A stretch of DNA of 64,000 bases from Limnochorda sp. LNt (GCF_035593265.1 NZ_CP141614.1:2542001-2606000); one strand, 5' to 3'. Shown: positions 44,500 through 54,157, numbered from the stretch's first letter. The notes: a model not told the origin generated them from the sequence alone. Made by a program: numbers and translations.

Positions 44500-46881
44500 T
44501 CACGGCTCACCGTGGGCCCGCGTGGCTCGCGCCGCGAGGGCGGCGTCGAGCGCCCGCTCCAGCACCCAGGCCGCCGGCACCAGCAACGCGCCCGCGGCCG
44601 CCGTCACCCCCGAGTCGTTGGCCACCAAGGCCACGGCCGCACCCAGTGCCGAGGCCTCCAGGGTCACCCGCATGCGGGGATGATCCGTCAGGGCTCGGAG
44701 CAGGCCCCCTGCCGGCAGCCAAAACGCGGCCATCACCACCACCATGGCCGTGAACAGCACGCGGCTGTAGAGGCTGTAGCGCAGGAGCCGCCAGTTGAGG
44801 GCCAGTTTGCGTGCCGCGACGGAGATGACGTAGGCAGGCCCCAGCTCCTGAGCCTTCTGCGCCGTCAGCGCGAGATGGCTCTGCTCGGCCGCCGCGGCGC
44901 CGACGTCGAGGGCCCAGGCGATGCCCACCAGGCAGGCTGCGAGGGCCGCCCCCGTCAGCGCTCTGGCCACCGCCGCTCTCAGACGCGGGCGGGCGTCGGC
45001 GTACCACCCGGCGGCTGCCACCCCGACCCCGGTGGCCATGGCCAGCGAGCCCCCCACGTTGGCACCCAGGTCGGGGGCGGCCACCATCCAGGCCAGTCCC
45101 AGCAAGATGAGGGTCAGCGCCCACGACGCCCTGGGCCAGCGCTCGCCCAGTTCCCCGGCCGCCACCAGGGCCGAGCCCAGGAGCAGCCCCACGTGCTCGT
45201 TGCCGATCCCGTACAGGCGGGCGCCTCCGATGAGGTCGTAACCCATGAAGGAGCGAGCGATGAGGTCGAGGTGCCCGATCACGTCGGCCGCCAGCACCGC
45301 CATCGAGAGAGCGGCGATGACGGCGGCCGCGCTGACGCCCAGGCGGCGTCCGGCTCGCCGGGCCACCCAGGCGACCCCCGCCGCACCAGCGGCGACGGCA
45401 GCCAGCGACCAGGTGGTGCCCCCCCAGCCGGTCGCGGGAGGGACGGCCACCCACGGGTGGAGCAGCACCAGTGGGACGGCCACGGCCCAGGCGAGGGCGA
45501 GGCGTGCCAGGCCCGGCAGCCGGCTCCCGGCCAGGGCGCGCACCCACCCGGATGGTCGCCCCACGCGCAAGGCGGCGGCGAGGGCCAGCCCGGCGGCCAG
45601 GACGAGCACCTGGGCCGTGATGAGGTCGCTCATGACCCGCATCCGCCCGGACCAGACGAGGGCCCGCGCATCGGCCCAATCCCGCAAGGCCTCGACGCTG
45701 GGAGCGGGAGAGCCCAGCACCAGGGGCCGGCCGATCACCCCCGAGGGTACGGGGATCCCGGCCATGCGGGCCAGGGTGGGGGCCAGGTCGATGGCCATCA
45801 CCAGGCCATCTCGCCGGGCCGTGAGCGAGCGCAGGGCCCGGGGTTCCCAGGGCCCGCGCCAGACGATGGCGGACAGGAGCCGGCCGTCACGCCCGTCCAT
45901 CGAGCGCGCGGTGGCTCCCAGCAACAAGAGCGAGCCTCGGCTCCAGTACGGGTCAGCCTGCCACCAGCCCACCAGCTGATCCAGCGCACGGGCCAGCGAC
46001 CGGTGGTGGGACTCCCGCACGGGCGCCGCCATCTCCGGCTCCTCCTGCAGTCGTCGCCAGAGATCGCCGCTGGCCACCACGGCCAGCATCCGGTCGGCGG
46101 TCGTCTCGCGGTCTGCGCCGTCCGCCGCTGCCATGTCTCGCAGGAGTGCGGGCACGCGCTCCCACTGGGTGCGAAGCCCCCCCGGGGCGCTGGGATCCTC
46201 GACGGTCAGGGGCCGGACGGCGCCGATCTCCCCTCGCGTGTCGACCAACAGCAAGCCCGCCGCCGCCAGGGGCGAGGAGCGGCCGGCCCAGGCGGCGACC
46301 GGCGGAAGATCCACGCCTCCCTCGGCCGGAGGGGCCACCCACCGGTCGTCGCCCATCAGGACCACCCGCACGCCCGCCTCACGCAGGCCCTCGCCCAGCC
46401 ATCCCAGGGGAGCGAAGCTCCCGGCCGCCCGGCTCTCCTCCCGCAGCCGGGGGAGGTCCAGGAGCACGCGGGCCCCCGGCGACGGCGGGTACCCGGCCCG
46501 GCGCTCGAAGATGCCAGCCGCCGTCTCCCCGGCGGCGAGGCGGACCGCGCCGGCGCTCTCGATGCGCACGCCCGTGGCAAGGTTCAAGTAGGCCCCTGCG
46601 CCGGCCCGGAAGGGGGACAGGGGGTTGTAGACGGCCCGCGCCGCGCCCTGGATCAGCGCCCGGAGGTGTGGCGTCCGCTCCCCCATCGCGAAGCGATCGA
46701 GCCAGGCCCAGTCGAGACCGTCCAGGATCACCACCATCAGGGGCCAGCCGGCCCGAGCCGACGGCTCGGCCATCTGCACCGGCACGCCCGACCCGACGAC
46801 GAGGGCGAGGGCCACCACGACCCCCAGCCACGGCCGCTTGCGCCCGAGCCGGCGTCCGACCATGCCCGAGCCCCCGTTCAT
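44500..46881 (-). CDS. Alkaline-phosphatase-fold / polytopic membrane protein
   Basis: A 793-residue protein in two parts. After a signal-like helix (about 18-38) comes an extracytoplasmic domain of about 380 residues that begins VVILDGLDWAWLDRF and resembles alkaline-phosphatase-superfamily enzymes; RDGLVMAIDLAPTLARMAGIPVP is the type of segment seen near their C-terminal metal site. The second part (about 420-780) has roughly ten membrane helices. No family was assigned with certainty. It overlaps the GT4 gene upstream by ATGA and is the last gene of the glycan locus, so a role in envelope glycan modification is inferred. Confidence 0.65.
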   Translation of the reverse strand: MNGGSGMVGRRLGRKRPWLGVVVALALVVGSGVPVQMAEPSARAGWPLMVVILDGLDWAWLDRFAMGERTPHLRALIQGAARAVYNPLSPFRAGAGAYLNLATGVRIESAGAVRLAAGETAAGIFERRAGYPPSPGARVLLDLPRLREESRAAGSFAPLGWLGEGLREAGVRVVLMGDDRWVAPPAEGGVDLPPVAAWAGRSSPLAAAGLLLVDTRGEIGAVRPLTVEDPSAPGGLRTQWERVPALLRDMAAADGADRETTADRMLAVVASGDLWRRLQEEPEMAAPVRESHHRSLARALDQLVGWWQADPYWSRGSLLLLGATARSMDGRDGRLLSAIVWRGPWEPRALRSLTARRDGLVMAIDLAPTLARMAGIPVPSGVIGRPLVLGSPAPSVEALRDWADARALVWSGRMRVMSDLITAQVLVLAAGLALAAALRVGRPSGWVRALAGSRLPGLARLALAWAVAVPLVLLHPWVAVPPATGWGGTTWSLAAVAAGAAGVAWVARRAGRRLGVSAAAVIAALSMAVLAADVIGHLDLIARSFMGYDLIGGARLYGIGNEHVGLLLGSALVAAGELGERWPRASWALTLILLGLAWMVAAPDLGANVGGSLAMATGVGVAAAGWYADARPRLRAAVARALTGAALAACLVGIAWALDVGAAAAEQSHLALTAQKAQELGPAYVISVAARKLALNWRLLRYSLYSRVLFTAMVVVMAAFWLPAGGLLRALTDHPRMRVTLEASALGAAVALVANDSGVTAAAGALLVPAAWVLERALDAALAARATRAHGEP

Positions 46882-48017
46882 GACTCCCCCCGTCCGGCCC
46901 CCCTCGCCTCGCGATACAGCGCCAGGGTCTCCTCGGCCATCTCCCGAGCCGTCCGAGCCGTCGCCCGCCGTCGCGCCTGCTCGCCCATGCGCCGACGGAG
47001 CTCGGGCTCACGGGCCAGCCGCTCGAGGGCAGAGGCCAGCCCCTCGGGCGAGGGGTCGACCACCAGGCCCGCTCCCTCGGGGACCACCTCGCGGCTGCCG
47101 GGGCACTCCAGGGCCACGACCGGCAGGCCGAGGGCCATGGCCTCGAGGGCCGAGTAGGAGGCGCCCTCCCGCAGCCATGGCAGCACGGCGGCATCGGCCT
47201 CCATCCAGACCCTGGCTGGCTCCGCCCATCCCAGGAACCGCACCCGGCGCCAGGCGCCCGTCGCACGGGCCCGCGCCTCCAAGTCGGGCCGACACGGGCC
47301 ATCCCCGGCGATCCAGGCCTCCAGCTGCACGGACGCCGGCAGGCGGGCGATGCCATCGATGAGGAGCTCGATGCCCTTGGAGGCGTGCAGGCGCATCACG
47401 CAGGCCACGACCAGCGCACGGCTCCCTGTCCTGCCGTCCCGTCGCGGGCTGGCCTGGCTCCACCACCGGGGATCCAAGGCGTTGGGCACCACGGTCACGG
47501 GCCGGCGGCCGTCCAGCAGATCCTGGGCGAAGCGCCCGAGCGTCTCGGAGACCGCGATGAGCCGGTCCGCCCGTCCGAGGCTCCAGCGCACCATCCGACG
47601 CTGGGCGGCGCTCCAGATGCGACCGGACGGCGCGGGCAGGAAGTTGTGCACCGTCACCACGCGGGCCGCGGCCGAAGGCGGCGTCATGGCCAGCGCCGAG
47701 GCCCATGCCGCCTTGTGGCCGTGGGCGTGCACCACGTGCGGCCGCAAACGCCTGACAGCCCTTCGCAACCTGATGGCGGCGGCGAGATCGGCGCCGGGTC
47801 GCATCCCATCGCGCAGAGGCAGGGGCACGCCCCACGCACAGCGGGCGCCCCCGTCTCCGAGCCGGGCTCGGAGTCGCGCCAGGACCTCGGGGGGCGCGGC
47901 CACCGCCACCTCCACCCCTGCTTCCCGCAGGGCCCCCGTCAGGGCCGCCAGGTGGGTGACCATCCCCCCGGCGGCTTCCCGCATCAGGTGCAAGACTCGC
48001 AGGCGTTCCGGCTCCAT
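46878..48017 (-). CDS. Group 1 (GT4) glycosyltransferase
   Basis: A 379-residue GT-B enzyme. The N-terminal half has HLMREAAGGMVTHLAALT and VVHAHGHKAAWASAL; the C-terminal half has EGASYSALEAMALGLPVVAL, the E-x7-E nucleotide-sugar motif of GT4. GDP-mannose is a likely donor because manC and the mutase are in the same locus; the acceptor is unknown. Confidence 0.87.
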   Translation of the reverse strand: MEPERLRVLHLMREAAGGMVTHLAALTGALREAGVEVAVAAPPEVLARLRARLGDGGARCAWGVPLPLRDGMRPGADLAAAIRLRRAVRRLRPHVVHAHGHKAAWASALAMTPPSAAARVVTVHNFLPAPSGRIWSAAQRRMVRWSLGRADRLIAVSETLGRFAQDLLDGRRPVTVVPNALDPRWWSQASPRRDGRTGSRALVVACVMRLHASKGIELLIDGIARLPASVQLEAWIAGDGPCRPDLEARARATGAWRRVRFLGWAEPARVWMEADAAVLPWLREGASYSALEAMALGLPVVALECPGSREVVPEGAGLVVDPSPEGLASALERLAREPELRRRMGEQARRRATARTAREMAEETLALYREARGAGRGES

Positions 48018-48040
48018 GTGTGCGAAGGGCCGCCTTCTCC

Positions 48041-48070
48041 GGCCGCCCTTAGGGTGTGCGGAGGGCGGCC
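48041..48070 (-). terminator. Hairpin between two glycan genes
   Basis: GGCCGCCCT (48041-48049) pairs with AGGGCGGCC (48062-48070), loop 12 bases. It lies after the barrel-like gene at 48088 and 24 bases before the GT gene start; it could weaken read-through. No U-run. Confidence 0.45.
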
Positions 48071-48087
48071 CCGGCTATGAGCCTCGC

Positions 48088-49233
48088 TCAGGCCATGGCC
48101 CGCGTCCGGGGCAGGGCCGCGCGCCGGCGCGCCTGCTCTACCGCCATGCGCGCCAGCAGGTGGGCCAGGGTCGACTCGGCGCCCTCGTTGGCGTTGACCC
48201 CATCCGGGCCCAAGCCGTCGCGGCAGCCACCCGTGGCCTCGTCGTAGAGCGGCGCGCCCAGCGCGTTGCGCCCGTAGAACCACTCGAGCGCTCGCTCCGC
48301 CTGCGTCAGGTACTCGCCACGCCCGGTGGCCACGTAGAGACTGGCGGCCGCCTCGGCCATGGCGCCTGCGTCGACGGGCTGCTGGTCATAGCGCGCCCTC
48401 GCCTGCCCCCGGACCCACCATCCGCGATTGCCGACCAGGTCCAGGTAGGCCCCGTTCCACAGGTGGTCCCAGAGAAACCGGTAGCTGGCCACGGCCACCT
48501 CCAGGAACGGGCCGTGGCCGGTCACCTCCCACGCCGCCACCAGCGCCTGGGGCAACCGGGCGTTGGCGTACGTCAGCCGGTCCTCGAACCATGGCCACGC
48601 GTCGCGTCGCGTCCGGTGGTAGGCCGAGACCAGGCGCTCGGCCAGCTCCGCGGCCATCTGCTTGAGCGCGCTCGCCGTCACCCCGTCGCCGACGGCCCGC
48701 AGGCGCGCCCGGGGGCTGCGCGCCAGGGCCCGGATCCCCAGCAGGGCGAACGCGACCGGCCGCAGGCCGCTCAGCTTGGGTGCCCACGCCAGGGTGCGCC
48801 CCAGGGCGCGGGCGGCACCCATCCACAGCCCCTCGAGCCCGAGCCCGGCCACCGCCTCCCCCAGCGCCCAGATGGCGCGACCCACCGGGTCGCCGGTGGC
48901 GCGGGCGTCCAGGAAACGGCGGTCCCAGCCGACGTCGTTGTGAAACCACCCGTCCGCGGTCTGGCAGTAGAGGATGAAGCTCAAGTAGCGCACCGCCAGC
49001 TCCAGGCTCTCGGGGTCCCGAGTCGACCGGTGGTGGCGGACGACGGCGACCAGGGCGCGAGCGTTGTCGTCCAGGGTGTAGCCCTCGGAGGCGTTGGGGA
49101 CGGCCCCCAGGGCGTGCTCGACGATGCCAGTGGTGTCGGTGAGGCGCCTCACGTGGGCCAGGCTCCAGCTGGGCCCCATCTGGAGCCCGGCCGCCGGGGC
49201 CGCCCGATGCCGGCGGCGCTCACGGGCCGGCAC
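48088..49233 (-). CDS. (alpha/alpha)6-barrel protein of glycan locus
   Basis: A 381-residue helical protein. Repeated Gly/Trp-rich helix pairs (SEGYTLDDNARALVAVV, TADGWFHNDVGWDRRFLDARATGDPVGRAIWALGEAV, DAWPWFEDRLTYANARLPQALV) match proteins found next to or fused with GT4 enzymes and with mannoside phosphorylases. Activity unknown; a glycosidase- or phosphorylase-like fold is inferred. Its stop is 70 bases before one GT and its start 6 bases after the other. Confidence 0.7.
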   Translation of the reverse strand: MPARERRRHRAAPAAGLQMGPSWSLAHVRRLTDTTGIVEHALGAVPNASEGYTLDDNARALVAVVRHHRSTRDPESLELAVRYLSFILYCQTADGWFHNDVGWDRRFLDARATGDPVGRAIWALGEAVAGLGLEGLWMGAARALGRTLAWAPKLSGLRPVAFALLGIRALARSPRARLRAVGDGVTASALKQMAAELAERLVSAYHRTRRDAWPWFEDRLTYANARLPQALVAAWEVTGHGPFLEVAVASYRFLWDHLWNGAYLDLVGNRGWWVRGQARARYDQQPVDAGAMAEAAASLYVATGRGEYLTQAERALEWFYGRNALGAPLYDEATGGCRDGLGPDGVNANEGAESTLAHLLARMAVEQARRRAALPRTRAMA

Positions 49234-49239
49234 GGCGCC

Positions 49240-50604
49240 TCACCTCCCGGGCTGGGAGTGGGCCTGCGACCAGTCACCCGCGAGGGGCAGGCCCCGGGGC
49301 GTCACCATCTTGGCCGCCCAGGCGGCCGAGGACGCGTCAGGCACGGCCGGCTCCTCCCTGGCCGAGCCGGCCACCCATTCGAAGAGGCGGCCGTAGCGCG
49401 CCCCGACGATCTCCCAGCTCATCGACTGTCCGAAGGCCCGTGCCCGGTGCTCCAGCGTCCGGCGCAGATCCTCGCTCTCCAGCACCCGCAGGACCTCGGC
49501 GGCCAGCGAGGACGGGTCACCGAACCGGCACAACAGCCCCCGTCCTGGCCCGATCAGCTCGCGGGCGTAGCGAAACGGCGTGGAGACCACCGCCTTGCCC
49601 GCGGCCAGGGCGTAACTGAGGGTGCCGCTCACGGCCTGGTCCTCGTTGGGATAGGGCAGGACGTAGACGTCGGCGGCCGCCAGCAGCCAGCCCAGATCCT
49701 CCAGGTCGAGGTAGCGGTCGATGAACTGGACGTTGTGCGCCACGCCCAGCTCCGCCGCCATGCGGATCAGGGACTGCCGGTACGCTTCGCCCGAGAGCTT
49801 GCGGACGTTGGGGTGGGTCTGCCCCGCCACGACGTAGAGGACGTCGGGCTGCCGCCGCGTCACCTGGGGCAGGGCCTGGATGGCTTGCTCGATGCCCTTG
49901 CCCGGGCTGAGCAGGCCGTACGTCAGCAGCACCGGGCGCTGCCCGAAGCCGAGGCGCGCCTTGGCCGCGGCCGAGGGGATGGCCGGGAAGTCGGGCGTCC
50001 CGTGTGGGATGACGAGCACCCGCGCTCGATCGATGCCGTAGACGCGCTCCAACAGGTCCAGGGCCGAGCGCGCCTGCACCACCACTGTGCGGGACCGCGC
50101 TGCCAGCTCCACCAGCAGCTGCCGCTGCTTCTCGTTGGGTCGGCGGAGGATGGTGTGGAGCGTGGTGACGACCGGCAGGCGGGTGGCCCGCAGCAGGTGC
50201 GTCACGACGTACTCTCCGTGGTCGCCGCCGAAGATGCCGTACTCGTGCTGGACGCTGATGACCTCGTACCCCTGGCGCTCCGCCCAGGCCGCGGCCGCCG
50301 CGTAACTGTCGGCGTCCTCCAGGGTCACGCTCAGGACCTGGTCCACCTCGCCCGCGTACGGCGGTCGCCGCTCCATCCGCTCCCACGACGGATCGACGGC
50401 GATGACGCCGGTGCGGGCAGCGGGCACCGCTCGCTTGAGCGAGCGGGCCAGGTCGGCCGTGAAGGAGGCGATGCCGCAGCGCCGAGGCGGAAAGGAGCTG
50501 ACGAAGGCCACCCGGGGGCCGGTGCGCCACGACGGCAAGCCCATGCGCCGCGGGCGCCCCCGCAGGCCACCGAGCCCCTCCAAGCCGTCTTGATGCTCAA
50601 GCAT
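49240..50604 (-). CDS. Group 1 (GT4) glycosyltransferase
   Basis: A 454-residue GT-B enzyme, larger than its neighbour. It has RVAFVSSFPPRRCGIASFTADLA at the start, ISVQHEYGIFGGDHGEYV, LTYGLLSPGKGIEQAIQALP and, at the donor site, VLPYPNEDQAVSGTLSYALAAGKAVVSTPF. The start codon at 50604 overlaps the mutase stop by a few bases. Donor probably GDP-mannose by linkage. Confidence 0.86.
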   Translation of the reverse strand: MLEHQDGLEGLGGLRGRPRRMGLPSWRTGPRVAFVSSFPPRRCGIASFTADLARSLKRAVPAARTGVIAVDPSWERMERRPPYAGEVDQVLSVTLEDADSYAAAAAWAERQGYEVISVQHEYGIFGGDHGEYVVTHLLRATRLPVVTTLHTILRRPNEKQRQLLVELAARSRTVVVQARSALDLLERVYGIDRARVLVIPHGTPDFPAIPSAAAKARLGFGQRPVLLTYGLLSPGKGIEQAIQALPQVTRRQPDVLYVVAGQTHPNVRKLSGEAYRQSLIRMAAELGVAHNVQFIDRYLDLEDLGWLLAAADVYVLPYPNEDQAVSGTLSYALAAGKAVVSTPFRYARELIGPGRGLLCRFGDPSSLAAEVLRVLESEDLRRTLEHRARAFGQSMSWEIVGARYGRLFEWVAGSAREEPAVPDASSAAWAAKMVTPRGLPLAGDWSQAHSQPGR

Positions 50605-52060
50605 GGCTGCGCTCACCTGCCGACACGTGCTCGACCCACTGCCGGCCGGTGCCGAGCAGGGCATTCAGGCGCTCGGGACGGTCCGCCTCGGCGTAGACCC
50701 GCACCAGAGGCTCCGTGCCCGAGGGCCGCACCATCAGCCAGGAGCCGTCTTCGAGCACGAACTTGAAGCCATCCACACGCTTCACTTCCTTGACGGGTAC
50801 ATCGGCGATCCGGTCGGGGGCGTGCCCGGCCAGCCGTTGCACCAGCGCTTGGCGCCGGGATTCGTCGAAGTGCAGGTCGAGCCGTCCGTACAGGTGGGGC
50901 CCCACCCGCCGGACGAGCTCCTGCAACAGGCCCGACACCGGCAGCCGAGTGGTGGCCATCAGCTCGGCCATGATGAGGGCGCTGAGGATGCCGTCGCGCT
51001 CGGGGATGTGGCCTCGTATGCCGATCCCGCCGCTCTCCTCGCCCCCGACGAGCACGTCGCCCTCCAGCATCCTCGCGCAGACGTACTTGAAGCCGACGGG
51101 CGTCTCCACCAGCGGAAGACCGTATCGTCGGGCGAGCCGGTCAATCATGGAGGTGGTGGAGACGGTCTTGACGACCTCGCCCTTGAGCCCGCGGTGCTCC
51201 ACGAGGTGCATCAAGACGAGGGAGAAGATCTGGTGTGCGTTGACGAACCCTCCCGTCTCGTCGACCATGCCGATCCGGTCACCGTCACCGTCCACCGCGA
51301 AGCCGGCCTGCCAGCCCCCGTCTCGCACGCAGGACTTGAGCGGCCCCAAGTTGGGCTCGATGGGCTCGGGATTGAGCCCCCCGAAGCCAGGGTTGGCCTC
51401 CTCCCGGACGGCCACCAGGCGCCGCACGCCGGCCCTCCTGAGGGCCTCTGCCAGCACGCCCCTGGCGGCCCCGTGCATGGGGTCGACCGCCACCGCCAGG
51501 TCGGCCCGGGCGATGGCCTCCATGTCCACCAGGCCCAAGAGGCGGCGCAGGTACGGCTCGATGGGGTCGCACCACTCCACCAGCCCGGCCGCGACCGCAT
51601 CCTCGAGGGGACGCCACGGGACGTCGGCCCCGTCCTCCTCCAGGATCGCATTGGCCTCCCGCTCGATGGGCGCCGTGATGGCCTCGGTGGCGGAGCCCCC
51701 GTAGGGAGGCTTGAACTTGAGCCCGTTGAACTCGGGCGGGTTGTGGCTGGCCGTCACGACGATGCCGCCCCCGAGGCCCCGCTCCACCACGGCCGCCGCG
51801 AGCGCGGGCGTGGGAGTCTCGCGCCGGGTGAGCAGCACCGGGATGCCGGCCCCCGCCAGCACCTCCGCCACGGTCCGGGCGAACCGCCCCGACAGGAACC
51901 GCCCGTCGTAGCCCACCCCGACCCCTCGAGAGGCCAGCCCCTGCTGGTGGAGGTAGCGGGCCATGGCCGCGGCCACGACCCGTACCCGCTCGAAGGTGAA
52001 GCCGTCCGCGATGACGTCTCGCCAGCCGTCGGTACCGAACCGGATCGGACGCGATGGCAC
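50597..52060 (-). CDS. Phosphomannomutase / phosphoglucomutase
   Basis: A 487-residue alpha-D-phosphohexomutase. The phosphoserine loop TASHNPPEFNG, metal loop DGDGDRIGM, sugar loop GGEESGG and phosphate loop RPSGTEP are all present. With the adjacent ManC it would make GDP-mannose from mannose-6-phosphate. GTG at 52060 is chosen because homology starts at IRFGTDGWRD and a promoter candidate covers the earlier ATG at 52204. Confidence 0.92.
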   Translation of the reverse strand: MPSRPIRFGTDGWRDVIADGFTFERVRVVAAAMARYLHQQGLASRGVGVGYDGRFLSGRFARTVAEVLAGAGIPVLLTRRETPTPALAAAVVERGLGGGIVVTASHNPPEFNGLKFKPPYGGSATEAITAPIEREANAILEEDGADVPWRPLEDAVAAGLVEWCDPIEPYLRRLLGLVDMEAIARADLAVAVDPMHGAARGVLAEALRRAGVRRLVAVREEANPGFGGLNPEPIEPNLGPLKSCVRDGGWQAGFAVDGDGDRIGMVDETGGFVNAHQIFSLVLMHLVEHRGLKGEVVKTVSTTSMIDRLARRYGLPLVETPVGFKYVCARMLEGDVLVGGEESGGIGIRGHIPERDGILSALIMAELMATTRLPVSGLLQELVRRVGPHLYGRLDLHFDESRRQALVQRLAGHAPDRIADVPVKEVKRVDGFKFVLEDGSWLMVRPSGTEPLVRVYAEADRPERLNALLGTGRQWVEHVSAGERSHA

Positions 52061-52175
52061 CCTCCCGATGGTCCATCCCCCCAACCCTCTCGTGACCGCC
52101 GCATCCGGCGCGTTGGCGTGCACGGCGCCGTGCGACCCACAAGGCGACGGCGGATCGACCCGGGTGACCTTTCCT

Positions 52176-52204
52176 ATCTTGCCACGATCGGCCGGGGGGC
52201 TCAA
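52176..52204 (-). promoter_or_regulatory. Possible promoter of mutase and glycan genes
   Basis: The minus strand reads TTGAGC, 17 bases, CAAGAT with TGG before the -10. Weak. It would give a start near 52169, so an ATG at 52204 could not be used on that transcript. Confidence 0.35.
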
Positions 52205-52231
52205 GGCGGGGCGGGCGGGCCCCGGGCGTGG

Positions 52232-53332
52232 CTACAGGTACTCCTGGTGACCGAGGGACCGCAGTCTGGCGAGAAGCGCTCGGATATCCTGGGCCCGCTC
52301 CTTGGCACATACCAGTGTCACGTCTTCAGTCTCCACGATCACCAGGTCCCGCACCCCGAGAGTCGCTACCAGTTTTGGCTGCGCCCCATCGACGACGACG
52401 ATGCACTGGCTGGTGTCGATCCCGACGTGGCGGGCCCCCCGGACCACGTTGCCTGCCTCGTCGGGGGCGAACAGCCGCTCGAAGGCAGGCCAGCTCCCGG
52501 CATCGTCCCAGCCGAAGTCGGCCGGGATCACCACGATCCCCTCGGCCCTCTCCAGGACGCCGTAGTCGATGGAGACCGACTCGAGCCCGTCGAAGACCGA
52601 TCGGGCCACGGCCCCCTCGTCGGGCCGGCCCCAGGCTCGAGCGACGCGCTCGAGCCCCTCGTGGAGGGCGGGCATGTGCCGGGCCAGCGCCTCGCGGATG
52701 GCGCGCACCCGCCAGACGAACATCCCGCTGTTCCACAGGTGCCTCCCGTCGGCGACGTAGCGGCGCGCCAGGGTCAGATCCGGCTTCTCCACGAAGCGCT
52801 GCACCTGGTAGACGTCGTACCCGAGCGCCTTGCCCACGGGCTGCCCCAGTTCGATGTAGCCGTAGCCGGTCTCGGGCCGGGTCGGCCACAGCCCGATGGT
52901 GACCAGGGCGTGCGTCTCGGCAGCCTCGGCCGCCGCCCTCATCACCCGGCGAAAGGCTTCGGCGTCTCGCACCACGTGGTCGGCGGGCAGCACGACCATG
53001 ATGGGATCCGACCCCCACGGACCCGGCGTCCTCTCGAGGTGGACCGCGGCCAGCCCGATACAGGCCGCCGTGTTGCGACCGGCAGGCTCCACCAGGATGT
53101 TGGCCTCGGGCAGCTCGGGGAGCTGGGCCCGGATGGAGGCGACGTACTCCCGCCCCGTCACCACCAGCACCCGCTGGGGATCGACCAGCGGCAGCACCCG
53201 CTCCACGGCCTGCTGGATCAGGCTGCGAGAGCCGTCGAGGTTGAGCAGCTGCTTGGGCCTGGCACGGCGGCTCAACGGCCAGAACCGCTCGCCGCGCCCC
53301 CCCGCCATGATGACCGCCACCAGCGGCGCCAC
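52232..53332 (-). CDS. manC: Mannose-1-phosphate guanylyltransferase
   Basis: A 366-residue nucleotidyltransferase. MAGGRGERFWPLSRRARPKQLL is the nucleotide-binding motif, VEPAGRNTAACI and VLPADHVV the substrate loops, and FVEKPD the following conserved site. It makes GDP-mannose. GTG start at 53332 has GAGGAGGTG upstream. It lacks the phosphomannose isomerase domain. Follows the SAM hydrolase by 15 bases. Confidence 0.93.
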   Translation of the reverse strand: MAPLVAVIMAGGRGERFWPLSRRARPKQLLNLDGSRSLIQQAVERVLPLVDPQRVLVVTGREYVASIRAQLPELPEANILVEPAGRNTAACIGLAAVHLERTPGPWGSDPIMVVLPADHVVRDAEAFRRVMRAAAEAAETHALVTIGLWPTRPETGYGYIELGQPVGKALGYDVYQVQRFVEKPDLTLARRYVADGRHLWNSGMFVWRVRAIREALARHMPALHEGLERVARAWGRPDEGAVARSVFDGLESVSIDYGVLERAEGIVVIPADFGWDDAGSWPAFERLFAPDEAGNVVRGARHVGIDTSQCIVVVDGAQPKLVATLGVRDLVIVETEDVTLVCAKERAQDIRALLARLRSLGHQEYL

Positions 53333-53347
53333 GAGCCCATCACCTCC

Positions 53348-54157
53348 TCACGAGAATCGAAAGATCAGCCGATCCCCGCTGCGGGCTCCCAGCACCTCAG
53401 CAGCCGAGCCGGCGACCTGGGAGACCTCCAGGGTGCCGGCTGAGCCCACCAGCACCACCAGCGCACCGGCCGGCGCATCGGCATAGGTACGCACCCACCG
53501 CGCCGTGACCGGCGACCCGACCCGGCGCCACCGGCCCTCCGACCGCCGCAGCAACGCCACCGTCACCGGCCGACCCGGCCGCCTCTCCCCGGGCGGCGGA
53601 GGGGCGGGCGTCACCAGGTTGCCGAAGGCGTCGACCCGCACCACTTCGCCTCGCCGGCCCGTCCAATAGAATCGCAGCGGCACCAAGGGCGCCCGGCGGG
53701 CCTCTCCCAGCGACTCCAGGGGCTCCCCGGCCGCCCATCGGCCCGCGGCCGGGGCGAAGACGTCCCGGCCGTGGAAGGTGTTGGAGGCCCCAGAGGGTAC
53801 AGAGAGGTTTACGATGCGAAGCGCGCCGTCATCCTCCACCGCCGGGAAGAGAAGGCCGTTGTCCGGGCCGACCCATCGGTAGTGCCGGCTCTCGACGGCC
53901 ACCGCCGCCCGCTCGGTGCCCACCCCGGGGTCCACCACGGCCACGAAGAGGGTGCCCGGGGGGAAGTAGCGGTACGTCGTCCGGAGGATCCAGGCCCCCT
54001 CCCGCACGTCCTGGGGCCTGACGGTGTGGCAGAGGTCTACGATGCGGGCGTCCTCCCAGAGGGAGGCGATGACCCCCTTGAGGACGCCCGCGTACTCACT
54101 CAGCCCGAAGTCGGTCAGCAGCGCGACCAGCGGCACCGGCTCCGGCGGCACGCCCAT
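53348..54157 (-). CDS. SAM hydroxide adenosyltransferase (DUF62)
   Basis: A 269-residue enzyme of the fluorinase/chlorinase family, in which most members hydrolyse SAM to adenosine and methionine. VALLTDFGLSEYAGVLKGVI opens the protein, VVDPGVGTERAAV and VGPDNGLLFPAV are conserved, and RVDAFGNLVTP starts the C-terminal beta-barrel. The first 62 bases overlap the sdhB 3' end. Presence between sdh and GDP-mannose genes is without obvious meaning. Confidence 0.9.
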   Translation of the reverse strand: MGVPPEPVPLVALLTDFGLSEYAGVLKGVIASLWEDARIVDLCHTVRPQDVREGAWILRTTYRYFPPGTLFVAVVDPGVGTERAAVAVESRHYRWVGPDNGLLFPAVEDDGALRIVNLSVPSGASNTFHGRDVFAPAAGRWAAGEPLESLGEARRAPLVPLRFYWTGRRGEVVRVDAFGNLVTPAPPPPGERRPGRPVTVALLRRSEGRWRRVGSPVTARWVRTYADAPAGALVVLVGSAGTLEVSQVAGSAAEVLGARSGDRLIFRFS

